Assembly (NCBI GenBank): GCA_046756405.1 | Contig: JBHHWH010000070.1 | Coordinates: 1 to 12,335 of the forward strand | Direction: 5' to 3' | Length of the DNA: 12,335 nt | Source: JBHHWH01 sp046756405 | GTDB lineage: Bacteria; Actinomycetota; Acidimicrobiia; Spongiisociales; ZC4RG35 | Shown: positions 1 to 7,466 of the stretch, one piece after another | How the letters are laid out: each line of letters opens with the position of its first letter | Numbering within the stretch: position 1 is the first letter of the stretch | Position numbers and translations under genes: made by a program | The notes under the pieces: model-generated | What the model was told of the DNA's origin: nothing | Databases searched by the model: none | What the model saw: the letters and a program-made list of their open reading frames with translations, nothing else

Positions 1-136
1 GTCCGGGCCGCAAGCCTCCCACTACCACTTCGACGGGGTACTCGTCCGCCAGGTCTTCGATCTCCGGGGCGAACCCCCAACACCAGGAGCACATCGGGTC
101 TCCCACGTAGATGAGCTTGGTAATCATGTCACTCAT
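1..136 (-). CDS. DsbA/FrnE-like thiol oxidoreductase, N-terminal part only (gene continues beyond position 1)
   Basis: Reverse-strand reading from ATG at 136-134 gives about 45 residues: a short beta strand (KLIYVGDP), then a C-S-W-C active site followed by W-G-F, then a helix. The GDPMCSWCWGF arrangement is typical of the thioredoxin-fold DsbA/FrnE family, which exchanges disulfides through its CxxC pair. Only the first strand and the active-site helix are present; the helical insertion and the rest of the fold lie outside the window. The start overlaps the mobA stop as ATGA (136-133), so the two genes are probably translationally coupled. A second ATG at 127-125 is possible but lacks the overlap. 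No signal peptide is seen, so a cytoplasmic location is likely. The family is fairly secure; the substrate cannot be told. Confidence 0.8.
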   Translation of the reverse strand, partial: MSDMITKLIYVGDPMCSWCWGFAPEIEDLADEYPVEVVVGGLRPG

Positions 137-717
137 AGGTCTTCCCCGTACAGCTGCACGCCCCGTTCCAGGGCATCGGGGCTGTCCGCTGAGTACCAAC
201 TTCGTCCGTCTTCGCCCCATTCCCGCCACTCGGCGGGAGTGACGGGACGGAAGGAGACCCGGTCAAGGAGGCTCTGGATGCTGCCGCCGGAGGCGGCCTC
301 CTCGATGGCAGCGGTGGCGATCGTCTTGGGGTAGAGGGCGCAGGTCACCTGCCGGGTGCCGTGCTCGTCCACGGGCACGACGGGTAGGCCATCGGCCAGG
401 TCGGCAAGGTGTCTCAGGGTCTCCGATCGGACGAAGGGATGGTCCACGGCAACCACCAGGACGCCGTCGGAGTCGGTTCGGTGGAGGGCGGTGGCGATCC
501 CAGCCAGGGGTCCCTGCGCGTGGACCATGTCCGGCCAGCATTCCCATCCTTCCCGGTGGGAGCCCAGTACGACTACCTTTCCCACTGCTTGGCCCAGGGC
601 CGTAGCAACCCGCTGGAGCATGGTGGCGCCCCCGACGGGCACCTCGGCCTTATCCCGACCCATACGGGTGCTCTTCCCCCCGGCCAGCACCGCTCCAATC
701 ACGCTCACCCCCTTCAC
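133..717 (-). CDS. mobA: Molybdenum cofactor guanylyltransferase MobA
   Basis: 194 residues from GTG at 717-715. The N-terminal V-L-A-G-G-K-S-T-R-M-G-R-D-K-A (residues 10-24) is the nucleotide-binding signature of MobA and related NTP transferases. A D-H-P-F stretch (residues 92-95) takes the place of the usual D-x-P metal-binding motif. The enzyme attaches GMP from GTP to molybdopterin, giving the guanine dinucleotide form used by bacterial molybdoenzymes. Length fits the family (about 190-210). The frame stays open upstream to 1029, but that extension overlaps the opposite-strand membrane protein gene and is low-complexity. GTG 717 has a good Shine-Dalgarno (GGGAGGGG at 724-731, 6 nt away). 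In-frame GTGs at 708 and 702 are alternatives. Its stop overlaps the next start (ATGA). No other molybdenum gene is in view. A MobA-like transferase for another cofactor is less likely. Confidence 0.88.
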   Translation of the reverse strand: MKGVSVIGAVLAGGKSTRMGRDKAEVPVGGATMLQRVATALGQAVGKVVVLGSHREGWECWPDMVHAQGPLAGIATALHRTDSDGVLVVAVDHPFVRSETLRHLADLADGLPVVPVDEHGTRQVTCALYPKTIATAAIEEAASGGSIQSLLDRVSFRPVTPAEWREWGEDGRSWYSADSPDALERGVQLYGEDL

Positions 718-723
718 CCTAGA

Positions 724-740
724 CCCCTCCCGCGAACCTA
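724..740 (-). promoter_or_regulatory. mobA ribosome-binding site and candidate -10 box
   Basis: On the minus strand GGGAGGGG (724-731) sits 6 nt before GTG 717 and decides that start. TAGGTT (735-740) fits TANNNT and would give a very short leader that still contains the Shine-Dalgarno. The ribosome site is convincing; the -10 is a guess, with no clear -35. Confidence 0.45.
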
Positions 741-788
741 ATGCACCAGGGTCCGGATGTGGGCCTTTGTGGATATAGAACGCCGGCG

Positions 789-808
789 GGGCTAGCTCCG
801 GGCTAGCT
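789..808 (+). repeat. GGGCTAGCT tandem repeat upstream of the membrane protein gene
   Basis: GGGCTAGCT occurs at 789-797 and again at 800-808, so the repeat period is 11 bp, about one helical turn. The palindromic core GCTAGC (791-796 and 802-807) also makes the pair an inverted repeat able to form a 6-bp stem with a 5-nt loop. The second copy overlaps TAGCTT (804-809), a possible TANNNT -10 box just before the ribosome site AGGAGGT (818-824). This could be an operator or a leader hairpin; which one cannot be told. The same GCTAGC core recurs once at 1179-1184, after the gene. Confidence 0.45.
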
Positions 809-828
809 TGTTCTTCCAGGAGGTACTC

Positions 829-1176
829 ATGACCAAGCCAGCCCGTACCATCTACGTGTGGAGCATCTACACCCTGGTCCTCGGGGTGACTCTGGCGGTT
901 GTTCCGAACACCGCGCTGGGCCTCCTCGGCGTAGCCGAGACCGAAGAGGCCTGGATCCAAGTCCTCGGGGTAGCGATCGTGGTCCTCGCCCTGTACTACT
1001 GGGATGGCGCCAAAAACGAAGCTCGCCACTTGTTTGTGGCCAGTCTCCTCGGCCGGGGCTTCGTCGTTGCCGCCCTGATCCTCCTCTGGCTCACCGGAGC
1101 GCCCGCACAGCTCCTCATCTTCGCCGCTATCGACCTGATCGGGGTCACCTGGACCTACAGCGCCCTGCGCGAGTAG
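829..1176 (+). CDS. Small four-helix integral membrane protein, function unknown
   Basis: 115 residues from ATG 829. The ribosome site AGGAGGT (818-824) is 4 nt upstream, which favours this start over the in-frame TTG at 808. The protein is almost all hydrophobic, with four likely membrane helices near residues 7-26, 43-58, 68-89 and 91-109. The loops are short, with charged residues mainly around 36-42 (AETEEAW) and 59-67 (DGAKNEARH). There is no signal peptide apart from the first helix, and I recognise no catalytic motif. It resembles small conserved membrane proteins of unknown function. It is transcribed away from mobA and converges with the flavoprotein gene, with stops only 3 bp apart. 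The coding call is firm from codon use, hydropathy and the ribosome site; the function is unassigned. Confidence 0.82.
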   Translation: MTKPARTIYVWSIYTLVLGVTLAVVPNTALGLLGVAETEEAWIQVLGVAIVVLALYYWDGAKNEARHLFVASLLGRGFVVAALILLWLTGAPAQLLIFAAIDLIGVTWTYSALRE

Positions 1177-1179
1177 CTG

Positions 1180-3507
1180 CTAGCTCTGACGGAACACGTC
1201 GGGGGGTATCGCCTCCTGGGCCCGCCGTCGAGCTCCCAGACCCGACAGGTACTGGTTGGGAAAGTGGTGGTCGGTATAGCCGAGGTCGATGGCGGCGTTG
1301 AGGGTCCAGTAGGGGTCCACCAGATGGGGCCGGGCCATAACGCACAGGTCGGCTCTTCCCGCGACGAGGATGTTGTGGATGTCGTCAATAGAGGAGACGC
1401 CACCGACGGTCATGGTGGCGATCCCAGCCTCGTGGCGGATCCGGTCCGAGTAGGGGGTCTGGTAAAGCCTCCCGTATTCGGGATCGGCCCAGCGGGTGGT
1501 CTGTCCGGTGGAGACGTCGATCAGATCACAGCCGAGGGCTTTCAACTCCCGGGCGAAGACCACAGCGTCGTCGCCCGAGAACCCTCCAGGAACCCAGTCG
1601 GTGGCCGAGATCCGCACCGAGATCGGCTTCGTCTCCGTCCACACCTCCCGAACCGCGGCGAAGACCTCTAACGGATAACGCATCCGGTTCTCCAGTGATC
1701 CGCCGTATTTGTCGCTGCGCTGGTTGGCCAGGGGAGTAAGGAACGACGAGATCAAATACCCGTGAGCGAAGTGCAGCTCCAGCCAGTCAAACCCGACCCG
1801 GTCTCCCAGGCGGGCCGCGGCGACATGTTCTTCCCGGACCCGGTCCATGTCCTCGTGGCTCATCTCCCGAGGCACCTGGGAGACGGGGCGATATCTGATC
1901 GGTGACGGGGCGATGATCTCCCAGTTGCCCTCATCGAGGGGGTCGGTGTCGCCCTCCCACATCTTTTTGGTGGAGCCCTTGCGTCCTGAGTGGCCTATCT
2001 GAAGGCCGATCTTGGCTTCGGTCTCGGTGTGGATGAAGTCGACGATGCGGCCCCACGCCTCGGCCTGGGTGTCGTTCCAGATGCCGGTGTCGGCGGGGCT
2101 GATCCGGCCCTCCGGTGAGACGCAGGTCATCTCGGTCATCACCAGCCCGGCCCCGCCCACCGCCCGGCTCCCCAGGTGGACGAAATGCCATTCGCCGGGG
2201 ATGCCGTCGGTGGCCGAGTACTGGTCCATGGGAGAGACCACGATCCGGTTGGGCAGCACCAGGTCGCGTACCCGATAGGGATGAAACATCGGCGGCACCG
2301 AGGGGTCCACCTTGGCTGGACAGTCGTGATCGGAGGCGGCATACCAGGAGTCCACGGTCGCCATGTAGTCGGGGTCGCGCAGCCGCAGGTTGTCATAGGT
2401 GACCCGCTGGCTGCGGGTGAGCATGGTGAAGACGAACTGTTCCGGTTCGAGGTGGCGGTAGCGGTCGGCGCCCTCGAACCATTCCAGGCTGGCCTTGGCC
2501 GCCCGCTGGAGACTCTCCACGTCGGGCCGTCGCTGCTCCTCGTAGACCTTCAGCACCTCGGGTAGGGGCCAGCCTTCGAGCAGTAGCTCGCTGAGGGCGA
2601 TGGCATCCTCCATGGCTAGCTTGGTGCCTGATCCCACCGAGAAGTGGGCGGTGTGGACCGCGTCGCCCATCAGCACCACGTTGTCGTGGTGCCAGCGCTT
2701 GCAGGTGATGGTGGGGAAGCGCAGCCATTTGGAGTTGTTTCCCACCAGCGGATGGTCGTCGAGGTGGTTGGCGAACAGCTCCTCACAGAGCTTCAGGGCG
2801 TACTCGTCACTCACCCCGGGCGGGAAGACCTCGTCCTCGGTTTTGTCGAAGCCCAGGGCCCGCCAGGTCTCCGGGGCCATCTCCACGATGAAGGTGCTCC
2901 CCTCGTCGCTGTAGGGGTAGACGTGAGCCCAGATCATTCCCTCCGGCGTGTCCTCGAAGATGAAGGTGAACTTGTCGAACACCTTGGTAGTGCCAAACCA
3001 GGCGTAGGGGTTTCTGCGCAGGTCGATGTGGGGCTTGAAGTGGCGGTCCAGCTCCCGGCGGACCATCGAGTTGGCACCGTCCGCTCCCACCACCAGGTCG
3101 GCCGGAGGAAGCGAGGCTAGGTCGGGTATCTCGGTGGAGAAGCGAAGGTCGACGCCGAGGTCGGAAGCCCGGGCGGTCAGGATCTCCAGAAGGCGGCGGC
3201 GGCTGGCGGCGGCGAAGCCATGGCCTCCGGAGACGATCCGTCTCCCCGAAAAGTGGTGGACTTCGATCTCCCCCCACTGCTTGAAGCTTTCGGTTAGGGC
3301 CACATAGGTGGGCTCGTCGGCCTCGCGGAAGTGGTCGAGGGTCTCGTCGGAAAAGACGACTCCGAACCCGAAAGCATCGTGGGGGAGGTTCCGCTCGAAG
3401 ACGGTGATATCGAGGTCGGGCTGGCGCTGTTTGAGCAAGATGGCGAGGTAGAGGCCCGCCGGACCCCCTCCCACGCTGACCAGGCTGCGGATGGTTGTTT
3501 GTGCCAC
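1180..3507 (-). CDS. Fused FAD monooxygenase / Old Yellow Enzyme: salicylyl-CoA 5-hydroxylase or 2-aminobenzoyl-CoA monooxygenase/reductase type
   Basis: 775 residues from GTG 3507. The N-terminal half (about 1-390) is an aromatic-ring FAD monooxygenase: G-G-G-P-A-G at 13-18, the DG motif G-A-D-G at 141-144, and the GD motif M-G-D-A-V-H at 280-285. The C-terminal half (about 408-740) is an Old Yellow Enzyme barrel binding FMN, with H-S-G-R-K-G-S (506-512) and the family block H-F-A-H-G-Y-L through G-G-S-L-E-N-R (579-608). This fusion is known in bifunctional salicylyl-CoA 5-hydroxylase/oxidoreductases and in 2-aminobenzoyl-CoA monooxygenase/reductase. The substrate is therefore probably an aromatic acyl-CoA hydroxylated in the cytoplasm; which one cannot be read here. 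An in-frame TAG lies 12 nt upstream, so GTG 3507 is the earliest start. It has no Shine-Dalgarno, but TAGCCT precedes it by 6 nt. It lies 22 bp after purL on the same strand. No CoA ligase or ring-cleavage gene is in view. Confidence 0.88.
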   Translation of the reverse strand: MAQTTIRSLVSVGGGPAGLYLAILLKQRQPDLDITVFERNLPHDAFGFGVVFSDETLDHFREADEPTYVALTESFKQWGEIEVHHFSGRRIVSGGHGFAAASRRRLLEILTARASDLGVDLRFSTEIPDLASLPPADLVVGADGANSMVRRELDRHFKPHIDLRRNPYAWFGTTKVFDKFTFIFEDTPEGMIWAHVYPYSDEGSTFIVEMAPETWRALGFDKTEDEVFPPGVSDEYALKLCEELFANHLDDHPLVGNNSKWLRFPTITCKRWHHDNVVLMGDAVHTAHFSVGSGTKLAMEDAIALSELLLEGWPLPEVLKVYEEQRRPDVESLQRAAKASLEWFEGADRYRHLEPEQFVFTMLTRSQRVTYDNLRLRDPDYMATVDSWYAASDHDCPAKVDPSVPPMFHPYRVRDLVLPNRIVVSPMDQYSATDGIPGEWHFVHLGSRAVGGAGLVMTEMTCVSPEGRISPADTGIWNDTQAEAWGRIVDFIHTETEAKIGLQIGHSGRKGSTKKMWEGDTDPLDEGNWEIIAPSPIRYRPVSQVPREMSHEDMDRVREEHVAAARLGDRVGFDWLELHFAHGYLISSFLTPLANQRSDKYGGSLENRMRYPLEVFAAVREVWTETKPISVRISATDWVPGGFSGDDAVVFARELKALGCDLIDVSTGQTTRWADPEYGRLYQTPYSDRIRHEAGIATMTVGGVSSIDDIHNILVAGRADLCVMARPHLVDPYWTLNAAIDLGYTDHHFPNQYLSGLGARRRAQEAIPPDVFRQS

Positions 3508-3513
3508 CGGGCA

Positions 3514-3519
3514 AGGCTA
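3514..3519 (-). promoter_or_regulatory. Candidate leaderless -10 box (TAGCCT) for the flavoprotein gene
   Basis: On the minus strand TAGCCT lies 6 nt before GTG 3507, in the gap after purL. It fits the TANNNT -10 consensus, and its distance would place the transcript start on the start codon. No Shine-Dalgarno precedes this GTG. The same hexamer precedes the thioesterase start at 8327. This suggests that the gene can be transcribed independently of the pur operon. Confidence 0.5.
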
Positions 3520-3529
3520 AACAGGTCGA

Positions 3530-5680
3530 TCACACCCCGAGGCGGCGGGAGATGGCGTTTCGCCACATTCCGACCGCCACGGCCAGGGGAACAGAGGTGG
3601 CACCAAGGACAAGGTGCTCCCCGCCAATTACCCCCACCCGGCGGGCCAGCGATGGATCCAGGGTTCCCGCGGGCGCCACCGCGATGAAGCGGTGGGGGTC
3701 CTCACCGAAGAGGTGGGTGAAGTCTTCGACCTCCAGGACTGCCCCGACTCCAGAGGCAATGCAGATCTCGGCGACTGCCACTGCCAGGCCTCCGTCGGAG
3801 ATGTCGTGGAGCACCGGTGTTCGATGGGCCAGTTGGGCCGCCAGCTCGACCACTCGTCTCCCCGTCTCCGGATCAGGAGCGGTGGGCCGTCCCCCACCCT
3901 GGCCAGCCAGCCTCTGAACATAGGACCCGGCCAGATTGTCGGACGGGGGAGGACCGATCTCCCAGATCCCCATTCCCGCTTCGGCTCGTGCCAGCCGGGG
4001 AGGCGTCTCGGGCATGGGGTCGGCGAGACCGAGCAGCCCCACGACGGGCGTCGGGTAGATATCGGTGCCGTCGGTCTCGTTGTAGAAGGAGACGTTGCCT
4101 CCCACCACGGGGATGCCCAGCGCCTCGCAGGCCTCGGAGATCCCTTCGATGCTCTCCCGAAACTCCCACATGACCTCGGGTTTTTCCGGGTTGCCGAAGT
4201 TGAGGTTGTCCACTACCGCCAGGGGCCTCGCTCCGGTGATCGCCACGTTGAGGGCTGCCTCCCATACCAGGCGGGCTGCTCCCCAGCGGGGGTCGAGGGA
4301 GCAGAGAAAACCGTTGCCGTCGGTGGAGATCGCCAGACCCTTGGTGGTTCCCTTGATCCGCAGCAGGCTCCCGTCGTTGCCGGGTCCGACCACCGTGTTG
4401 AGGAAGAGCATGTGGTCGTACTGCTCGTACACCCAGGCAGCCGAGCCGATCCCCGGGTCGTCGAGGAGACCGAGCAGCATCTCCGCCGGGTCGGACTCAG
4501 CGACGCCATCGGGTGCCGCCCAGCGTTCCTCCAGGCCGGTGGGGGGTGCGAAGGGACGTTCATACAGTGGGGCGTCGTCGGCCAGGGAGGCAGCGGGAAC
4601 CTCGGCCACCAGCTCCCCCTGGTGGTGGATGCGCAGCGTTCCGCCTGGTTTTACCTCACCGACCACCGACGCGTCGATTTCCCACTTGGTCGCCACCGTC
4701 AGCACCTCGTCGAGGTTTTCCGGTGTCACGAAGGCCATCATCCGCTCCTGGGATTCCGACATCAACAACTCCGGGGCGGTCAGCCCCGCCTCCCGGCAGT
4801 GGACCGAGTCGAGGTCCACCTCCATACCCACGCCGGCTCGGCCCGCCGGCTCCGAGGTGGCACACGACAGGCCCGCAGCGCCCAAGTCCTGGACCCCGAC
4901 GACCAGGCCCTTCTCGTACAGTTCCAGGCAGGCTTCGATCAGCTTCTTCTCCTCGAAGGGGTCGCCCACCTGAACCGAAGGCCGCTTCTCCTCCGACCCT
5001 TCCTCGAAGGAGGCCGAGGCCAGGACCGACGCCCCGCCGATGCCGTCCCGTCCCGTGGAGTTGCCCAAAAGGACGGCAACCGATCCGGGATCGCCGGCTG
5101 TGCCCAGGACGAGCTGGTCCCGGCGGAGGATGCCGAGGCACATCACATTGACTAGGGGGTTCCCCGCATAGCAGGGGTCGAATTCCACCTCCCCACCCAC
5201 AGTGGGCACCCCCACGGCGTTGCCGTAGCCGGCGATCCCCGCTACCACCCCTTTGAACAGGTAGCGATTCTTGGGGTCGTCAAGGGGGCCGAAGCGGATC
5301 GGGTCCCATAGGGCGATGGGCTGGGCGCCCATGGTGAAGACGTCCCGGAGGATGCCTCCTACTCCCGTGGCGGCCCCCTGATAGGGCTCGACATAGGAGG
5401 GATGGTTGTGGCTCTCGATGCGAAGCGCCGCCAGCCAGCCGTCGCCCAGGTCCACCACCCCGGCGTTCTCTCCCGGTCCCACCACCACCCAGGGGGCCTC
5501 GGTGGGGAAGCGGCGCAGGTGGATGCGGGACGACTTATAGGAACAGTGCTCCGACCACATGACCGAGTACATGGCCAGCTCGGCGGGACGGGGCTCCCGG
5601 CCGAGGATCTCGACCACCGACCGGTACTCCTCGTCGGTCATCCCCAACTGGCGGTGGACGGAGAGGGTGGGGCTGGTCAC
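3530..5680 (-). CDS. purL: Phosphoribosylformylglycinamidine synthase, large subunit PurL (small-PurL type)
   Basis: 716 residues from GTG 5680. It is the ATP-dependent synthetase subunit of FGAM synthase. It uses ammonia channelled from PurQ to turn FGAR into FGAM, the fourth step of IMP synthesis, in the cytoplasm with PurS. Family blocks visible are S-E-H-C-S-Y-K (43-49), E-S-H-N-H-P-S (89-95) and Q-G-A-A-T-G-V-G-G-I (101-110). Further on are D-L-G-A-A-G-L-S near the middle and G-G-N-V-S-F-Y-N-E in the second half, marking the two repeated PurM-like halves. The length is that of the purS/purQ-dependent form, not the ~1300-residue fused form. Its GTG overlaps the purQ stop as GTGA, so translation is coupled. 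A 513-codon open frame on the opposite strand across this gene is a codon-bias shadow. Confidence 0.97.
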   Translation of the reverse strand: MTSPTLSVHRQLGMTDEEYRSVVEILGREPRPAELAMYSVMWSEHCSYKSSRIHLRRFPTEAPWVVVGPGENAGVVDLGDGWLAALRIESHNHPSYVEPYQGAATGVGGILRDVFTMGAQPIALWDPIRFGPLDDPKNRYLFKGVVAGIAGYGNAVGVPTVGGEVEFDPCYAGNPLVNVMCLGILRRDQLVLGTAGDPGSVAVLLGNSTGRDGIGGASVLASASFEEGSEEKRPSVQVGDPFEEKKLIEACLELYEKGLVVGVQDLGAAGLSCATSEPAGRAGVGMEVDLDSVHCREAGLTAPELLMSESQERMMAFVTPENLDEVLTVATKWEIDASVVGEVKPGGTLRIHHQGELVAEVPAASLADDAPLYERPFAPPTGLEERWAAPDGVAESDPAEMLLGLLDDPGIGSAAWVYEQYDHMLFLNTVVGPGNDGSLLRIKGTTKGLAISTDGNGFLCSLDPRWGAARLVWEAALNVAITGARPLAVVDNLNFGNPEKPEVMWEFRESIEGISEACEALGIPVVGGNVSFYNETDGTDIYPTPVVGLLGLADPMPETPPRLARAEAGMGIWEIGPPPSDNLAGSYVQRLAGQGGGRPTAPDPETGRRVVELAAQLAHRTPVLHDISDGGLAVAVAEICIASGVGAVLEVEDFTHLFGEDPHRFIAVAPAGTLDPSLARRVGVIGGEHLVLGATSVPLAVAVGMWRNAISRRLGV

Positions 5681-6321
5681 GCCGCAACCAGGGAGGCGAG
5701 GAAACCCTCGAACAGCACCCGACCGTCGACAGATCCCAGGACCTCCTCACAGGCCCGCTCCGGATGGGGCATGACCCCCACCACGTTCCCCGCCCGGTTG
5801 GCCACCGCTGCTGCCTGCTCCTGGGAGCCGTTGGGGTCGTCCACATAGCGGAGCACCACCCGCCCCTCCACGCTCGGGTCGATCCAGTTGCCCTCGTAGG
5901 AGTTGAGAGGAATGCGGAGCCGCTGGCCCACCTCGGCGCCCCGGGTGAGGATCGTGTCGGCGTCGGCGACTTCTACCTCCACATGACGGCAGATGAAGTT
6001 CAGGTCCCGGTTGGCGATCAGCGCCCCAGGCAGCAGTCCCGCCTCGCAGAGGATCTGGAACCCGTTACAGATTCCCAACACGGGTCGGCCTTCGGCGGCG
6101 AAACGGGCCACCTCGTTCATGACCGGAGAGAAGCGGGCGATGGCCCCAGTGCGCAGGTAGTCGCCGTGGGCGAAGCCGCCGGGGAGGATTACCCCGTCGA
6201 ATTCGGAGAGGTCAGTCTCTCGATGCCAGACCAGCTCAGCATCCCCTCCGAGGGAGCGAAAGGCCCAGACCACGTCGTGTTCACAGTTGGTGCCGGGGAA
6301 GACCACCACCGCGGTCTTCAT
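5677..6321 (-). CDS. purQ: Phosphoribosylformylglycinamidine synthase, glutamine amidotransferase subunit PurQ
   Basis: 214 residues from ATG 6321. It is a class I glutaminase that releases ammonia for PurL. The nucleophile is Cys85 in G-I-C-N-G-F-Q, with the His/Glu pair in M-P-H-P-E-R (His186, Glu188). The N-terminal V-F-P-G-T-N-C-E-H-D and the oxyanion-region L-P-G-G-F-A-H-G-D-Y-L-R are typical of PurQ. The open frame extends 19 codons further upstream into purS. ATG 6321 is chosen because it overlaps the purS stop as ATGA and follows a purine-rich GGAGGTGGAGG ribosome site inside the end of purS. Its stop overlaps the purL GTG. Length matches the family (about 215-230). Confidence 0.97.
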   Translation of the reverse strand: MKTAVVVFPGTNCEHDVVWAFRSLGGDAELVWHRETDLSEFDGVILPGGFAHGDYLRTGAIARFSPVMNEVARFAAEGRPVLGICNGFQILCEAGLLPGALIANRDLNFICRHVEVEVADADTILTRGAEVGQRLRIPLNSYEGNWIDPSVEGRVVLRYVDDPNGSQEQAAAVANRAGNVVGVMPHPERACEEVLGSVDGRVLFEGFLASLVAA

Positions 6322-6560
6322 TCCTCCACCTCCACGGTGAAGTCCTCCAACACTGGATTGGCGAGGAGCCGGCGGCACATCTCCTCAACCCGTGTTTGCA
6401 CGTGCCCGGGATCCTCGCCTTCGACTTCGAGCTGGATCACCCGGTCGAAGCGGACTTCGGCCACCTCCTCGTAGCCCAGCTCATGGAGGGCCCGGGCCAC
6501 GGTGGCCCCCTCCGGGTCAGCAATCTCGGGGCGACGGTGGATGGTGACCGTCACCCTCAC
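6318..6560 (-). CDS. purS: Phosphoribosylformylglycinamidine synthase subunit PurS
   Basis: 80 residues from GTG 6560, the usual PurS size. PurS is a small alpha/beta protein that dimerises and bridges PurL and PurQ in the FGAM synthase complex. Visible features are the N-terminal strand R-V-T-V-T-I, then D-P-E-G-A-T-V-A-R-A-L-H-E-L-G-Y (the conserved P-x-G-x-x-x-x-x-x-L region), and a second half with V-E-E-M-C-R-R-L-L-A-N-P-V-L-E-D-F, where the N-P-V-(I/L)-E-D-(Y/F) end is characteristic. The GTG overlaps the purC stop (GTGA), and its own TGA overlaps the purQ ATG. Position between purC and purQ confirms the call. Confidence 0.95.
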   Translation of the reverse strand: MRVTVTIHRRPEIADPEGATVARALHELGYEEVAEVRFDRVIQLEVEGEDPGHVQTRVEEMCRRLLANPVLEDFTVEVEE

Positions 6561-7441
6561 GCTCCCGCCTCCGCCAGGTAGTCGGCAAAGGACCGCCCCG
6601 TAATCCGTTCGTAGGCCTCGATGTAGCGGGAGCGGGTGCCGTCAACAATCTCCGCGGGTAGGGCAGGCGCGGGCGGGGTCTTGTCCCAGGGCTGGGCCTC
6701 CAGCCATTCCCTCACGTACTGCTTGTCGAAGGAGGGGACCTCTCTGCCCGGCTCCCAGCGGTCCGCGGGCCAGTAGCGGGAAGAGTCGGGGGTCAGCACC
6801 TCGTCGATGAGGAGCAGTTTGCCGCCGGCGAAGCCGAACTCGAACTTGGTATCGGCGAGGATCACACCCCGCTCCGCGGCGTAGTCGGCAGCGGTGTTGT
6901 AGATGTCGGTGGAGCGTCGGCGCAGCTCCTCGTACAGCTCGTCGCCGAGGAGGGCCCGAGTCTGATCCTCGGTGATGTTCTCGTCGTGGCCGGTGGTGGC
7001 CTTGGTGGCCGGGGTAAAGATCGGCTCAGGGAGCTTGTCGGCGAGCCGCAGACCCTTCGGGAGGTGCTCAGTGGTGGGACCCCCTCCGTCCCGGTACTCC
7101 CGCCAGGAGGAGCCGTAGAGGTAGCCCCGCACCACACATTCCACGGGCACCACCTCCGCACGGCGAACCACCATGGCCCGTCCTGCCATCTCGGCCCGTT
7201 CGGCGTCGTCCAGACCGGGGACATGCGACAGGTCGGTGGTGACCAGGTGATTGGGACTATCGAGGAGGTCGAACCAGTGCAGGCTCAAGCCCGTGAGCAC
7301 CCGCCCCTTGTCGGGGATGAGCTGGTCGAGGACCACGTCGTAGGCGGAGATGCGGTCGGTGGCTACGAAGAGCAGGTGACGATCGTCGATCTCATAGATC
7401 TCCCGAACCTTGCCCGAGGCGATGTGGGGAAGTACCGGCAC
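6557..7441 (-). CDS. purC: Phosphoribosylaminoimidazole-succinocarboxamide synthase PurC
   Basis: 294 residues from GTG 7441. It condenses CAIR with aspartate, using ATP, to give SAICAR in IMP synthesis. Typical blocks: A-S-G-K-V-R-E-I-Y (nucleotide-binding loop), D-R-I-S-A-Y-D, D-K-G-R-V-L-T, E-C-V-V-R-G-Y-L-Y-G-S, T-K-A-T-T-G-H-D-E-N-I, and D-T-K-F-E-F-G with L-I-D-E-V-L-T-P-D-S-S-R-Y-W. The frame is open ten codons further to GTG 7471, but that start has no ribosome site. GTG 7441 has TACCCT 8 nt upstream, matching the leaderless arrangement of other genes here, and gives an N-terminus close in length to actinobacterial PurC. A GGAGG near 7460-7465 is too far (about 18 nt) to serve GTG 7441. 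First gene of the purC-S-Q-L operon; divergent from the CBS-BON gene. Confidence 0.95.
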   Translation of the reverse strand: MPVLPHIASGKVREIYEIDDRHLLFVATDRISAYDVVLDQLIPDKGRVLTGLSLHWFDLLDSPNHLVTTDLSHVPGLDDAERAEMAGRAMVVRRAEVVPVECVVRGYLYGSSWREYRDGGGPTTEHLPKGLRLADKLPEPIFTPATKATTGHDENITEDQTRALLGDELYEELRRRSTDIYNTAADYAAERGVILADTKFEFGFAGGKLLLIDEVLTPDSSRYWPADRWEPGREVPSFDKQYVREWLEAQPWDKTPPAPALPAEIVDGTRSRYIEAYERITGRSFADYLAEAGA

Positions 7442-7449
7442 GAACCGGC

Positions 7450-7455
7450 AGGGTA
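7450..7455 (-). promoter_or_regulatory. Candidate leaderless -10 box (TACCCT) of the purCSQL operon
   Basis: On the minus strand TACCCT ends 8 nt before GTG 7441 and fits TANNNT. If it is the -10 box, the purC message would begin at or next to its start codon, and the longer open frame to 7471 would not be translated. No convincing -35 is seen. Confidence 0.45.
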
Positions 7456-7466
7456 GCGCCCTCCTA

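Noticed and set aside
718..1029. N-terminal extension of the mobA frame back to 1029
   Set aside because: It overlaps the opposite-strand membrane protein gene, has no family similarity, and GTG 717 has a strong ribosome site right before the MobA signature.
1171..1190. Terminator between the convergent membrane protein and flavoprotein genes
   Set aside because: GCTAGC repeats are present, but no stable stem-loop with a T tract could be drawn.
3614..5155. 513-codon open frame on the plus strand opposite purL
   Set aside because: It is a shadow of purL caused by GC-rich third positions; the composition is low-complexity and no motif is recognisable.
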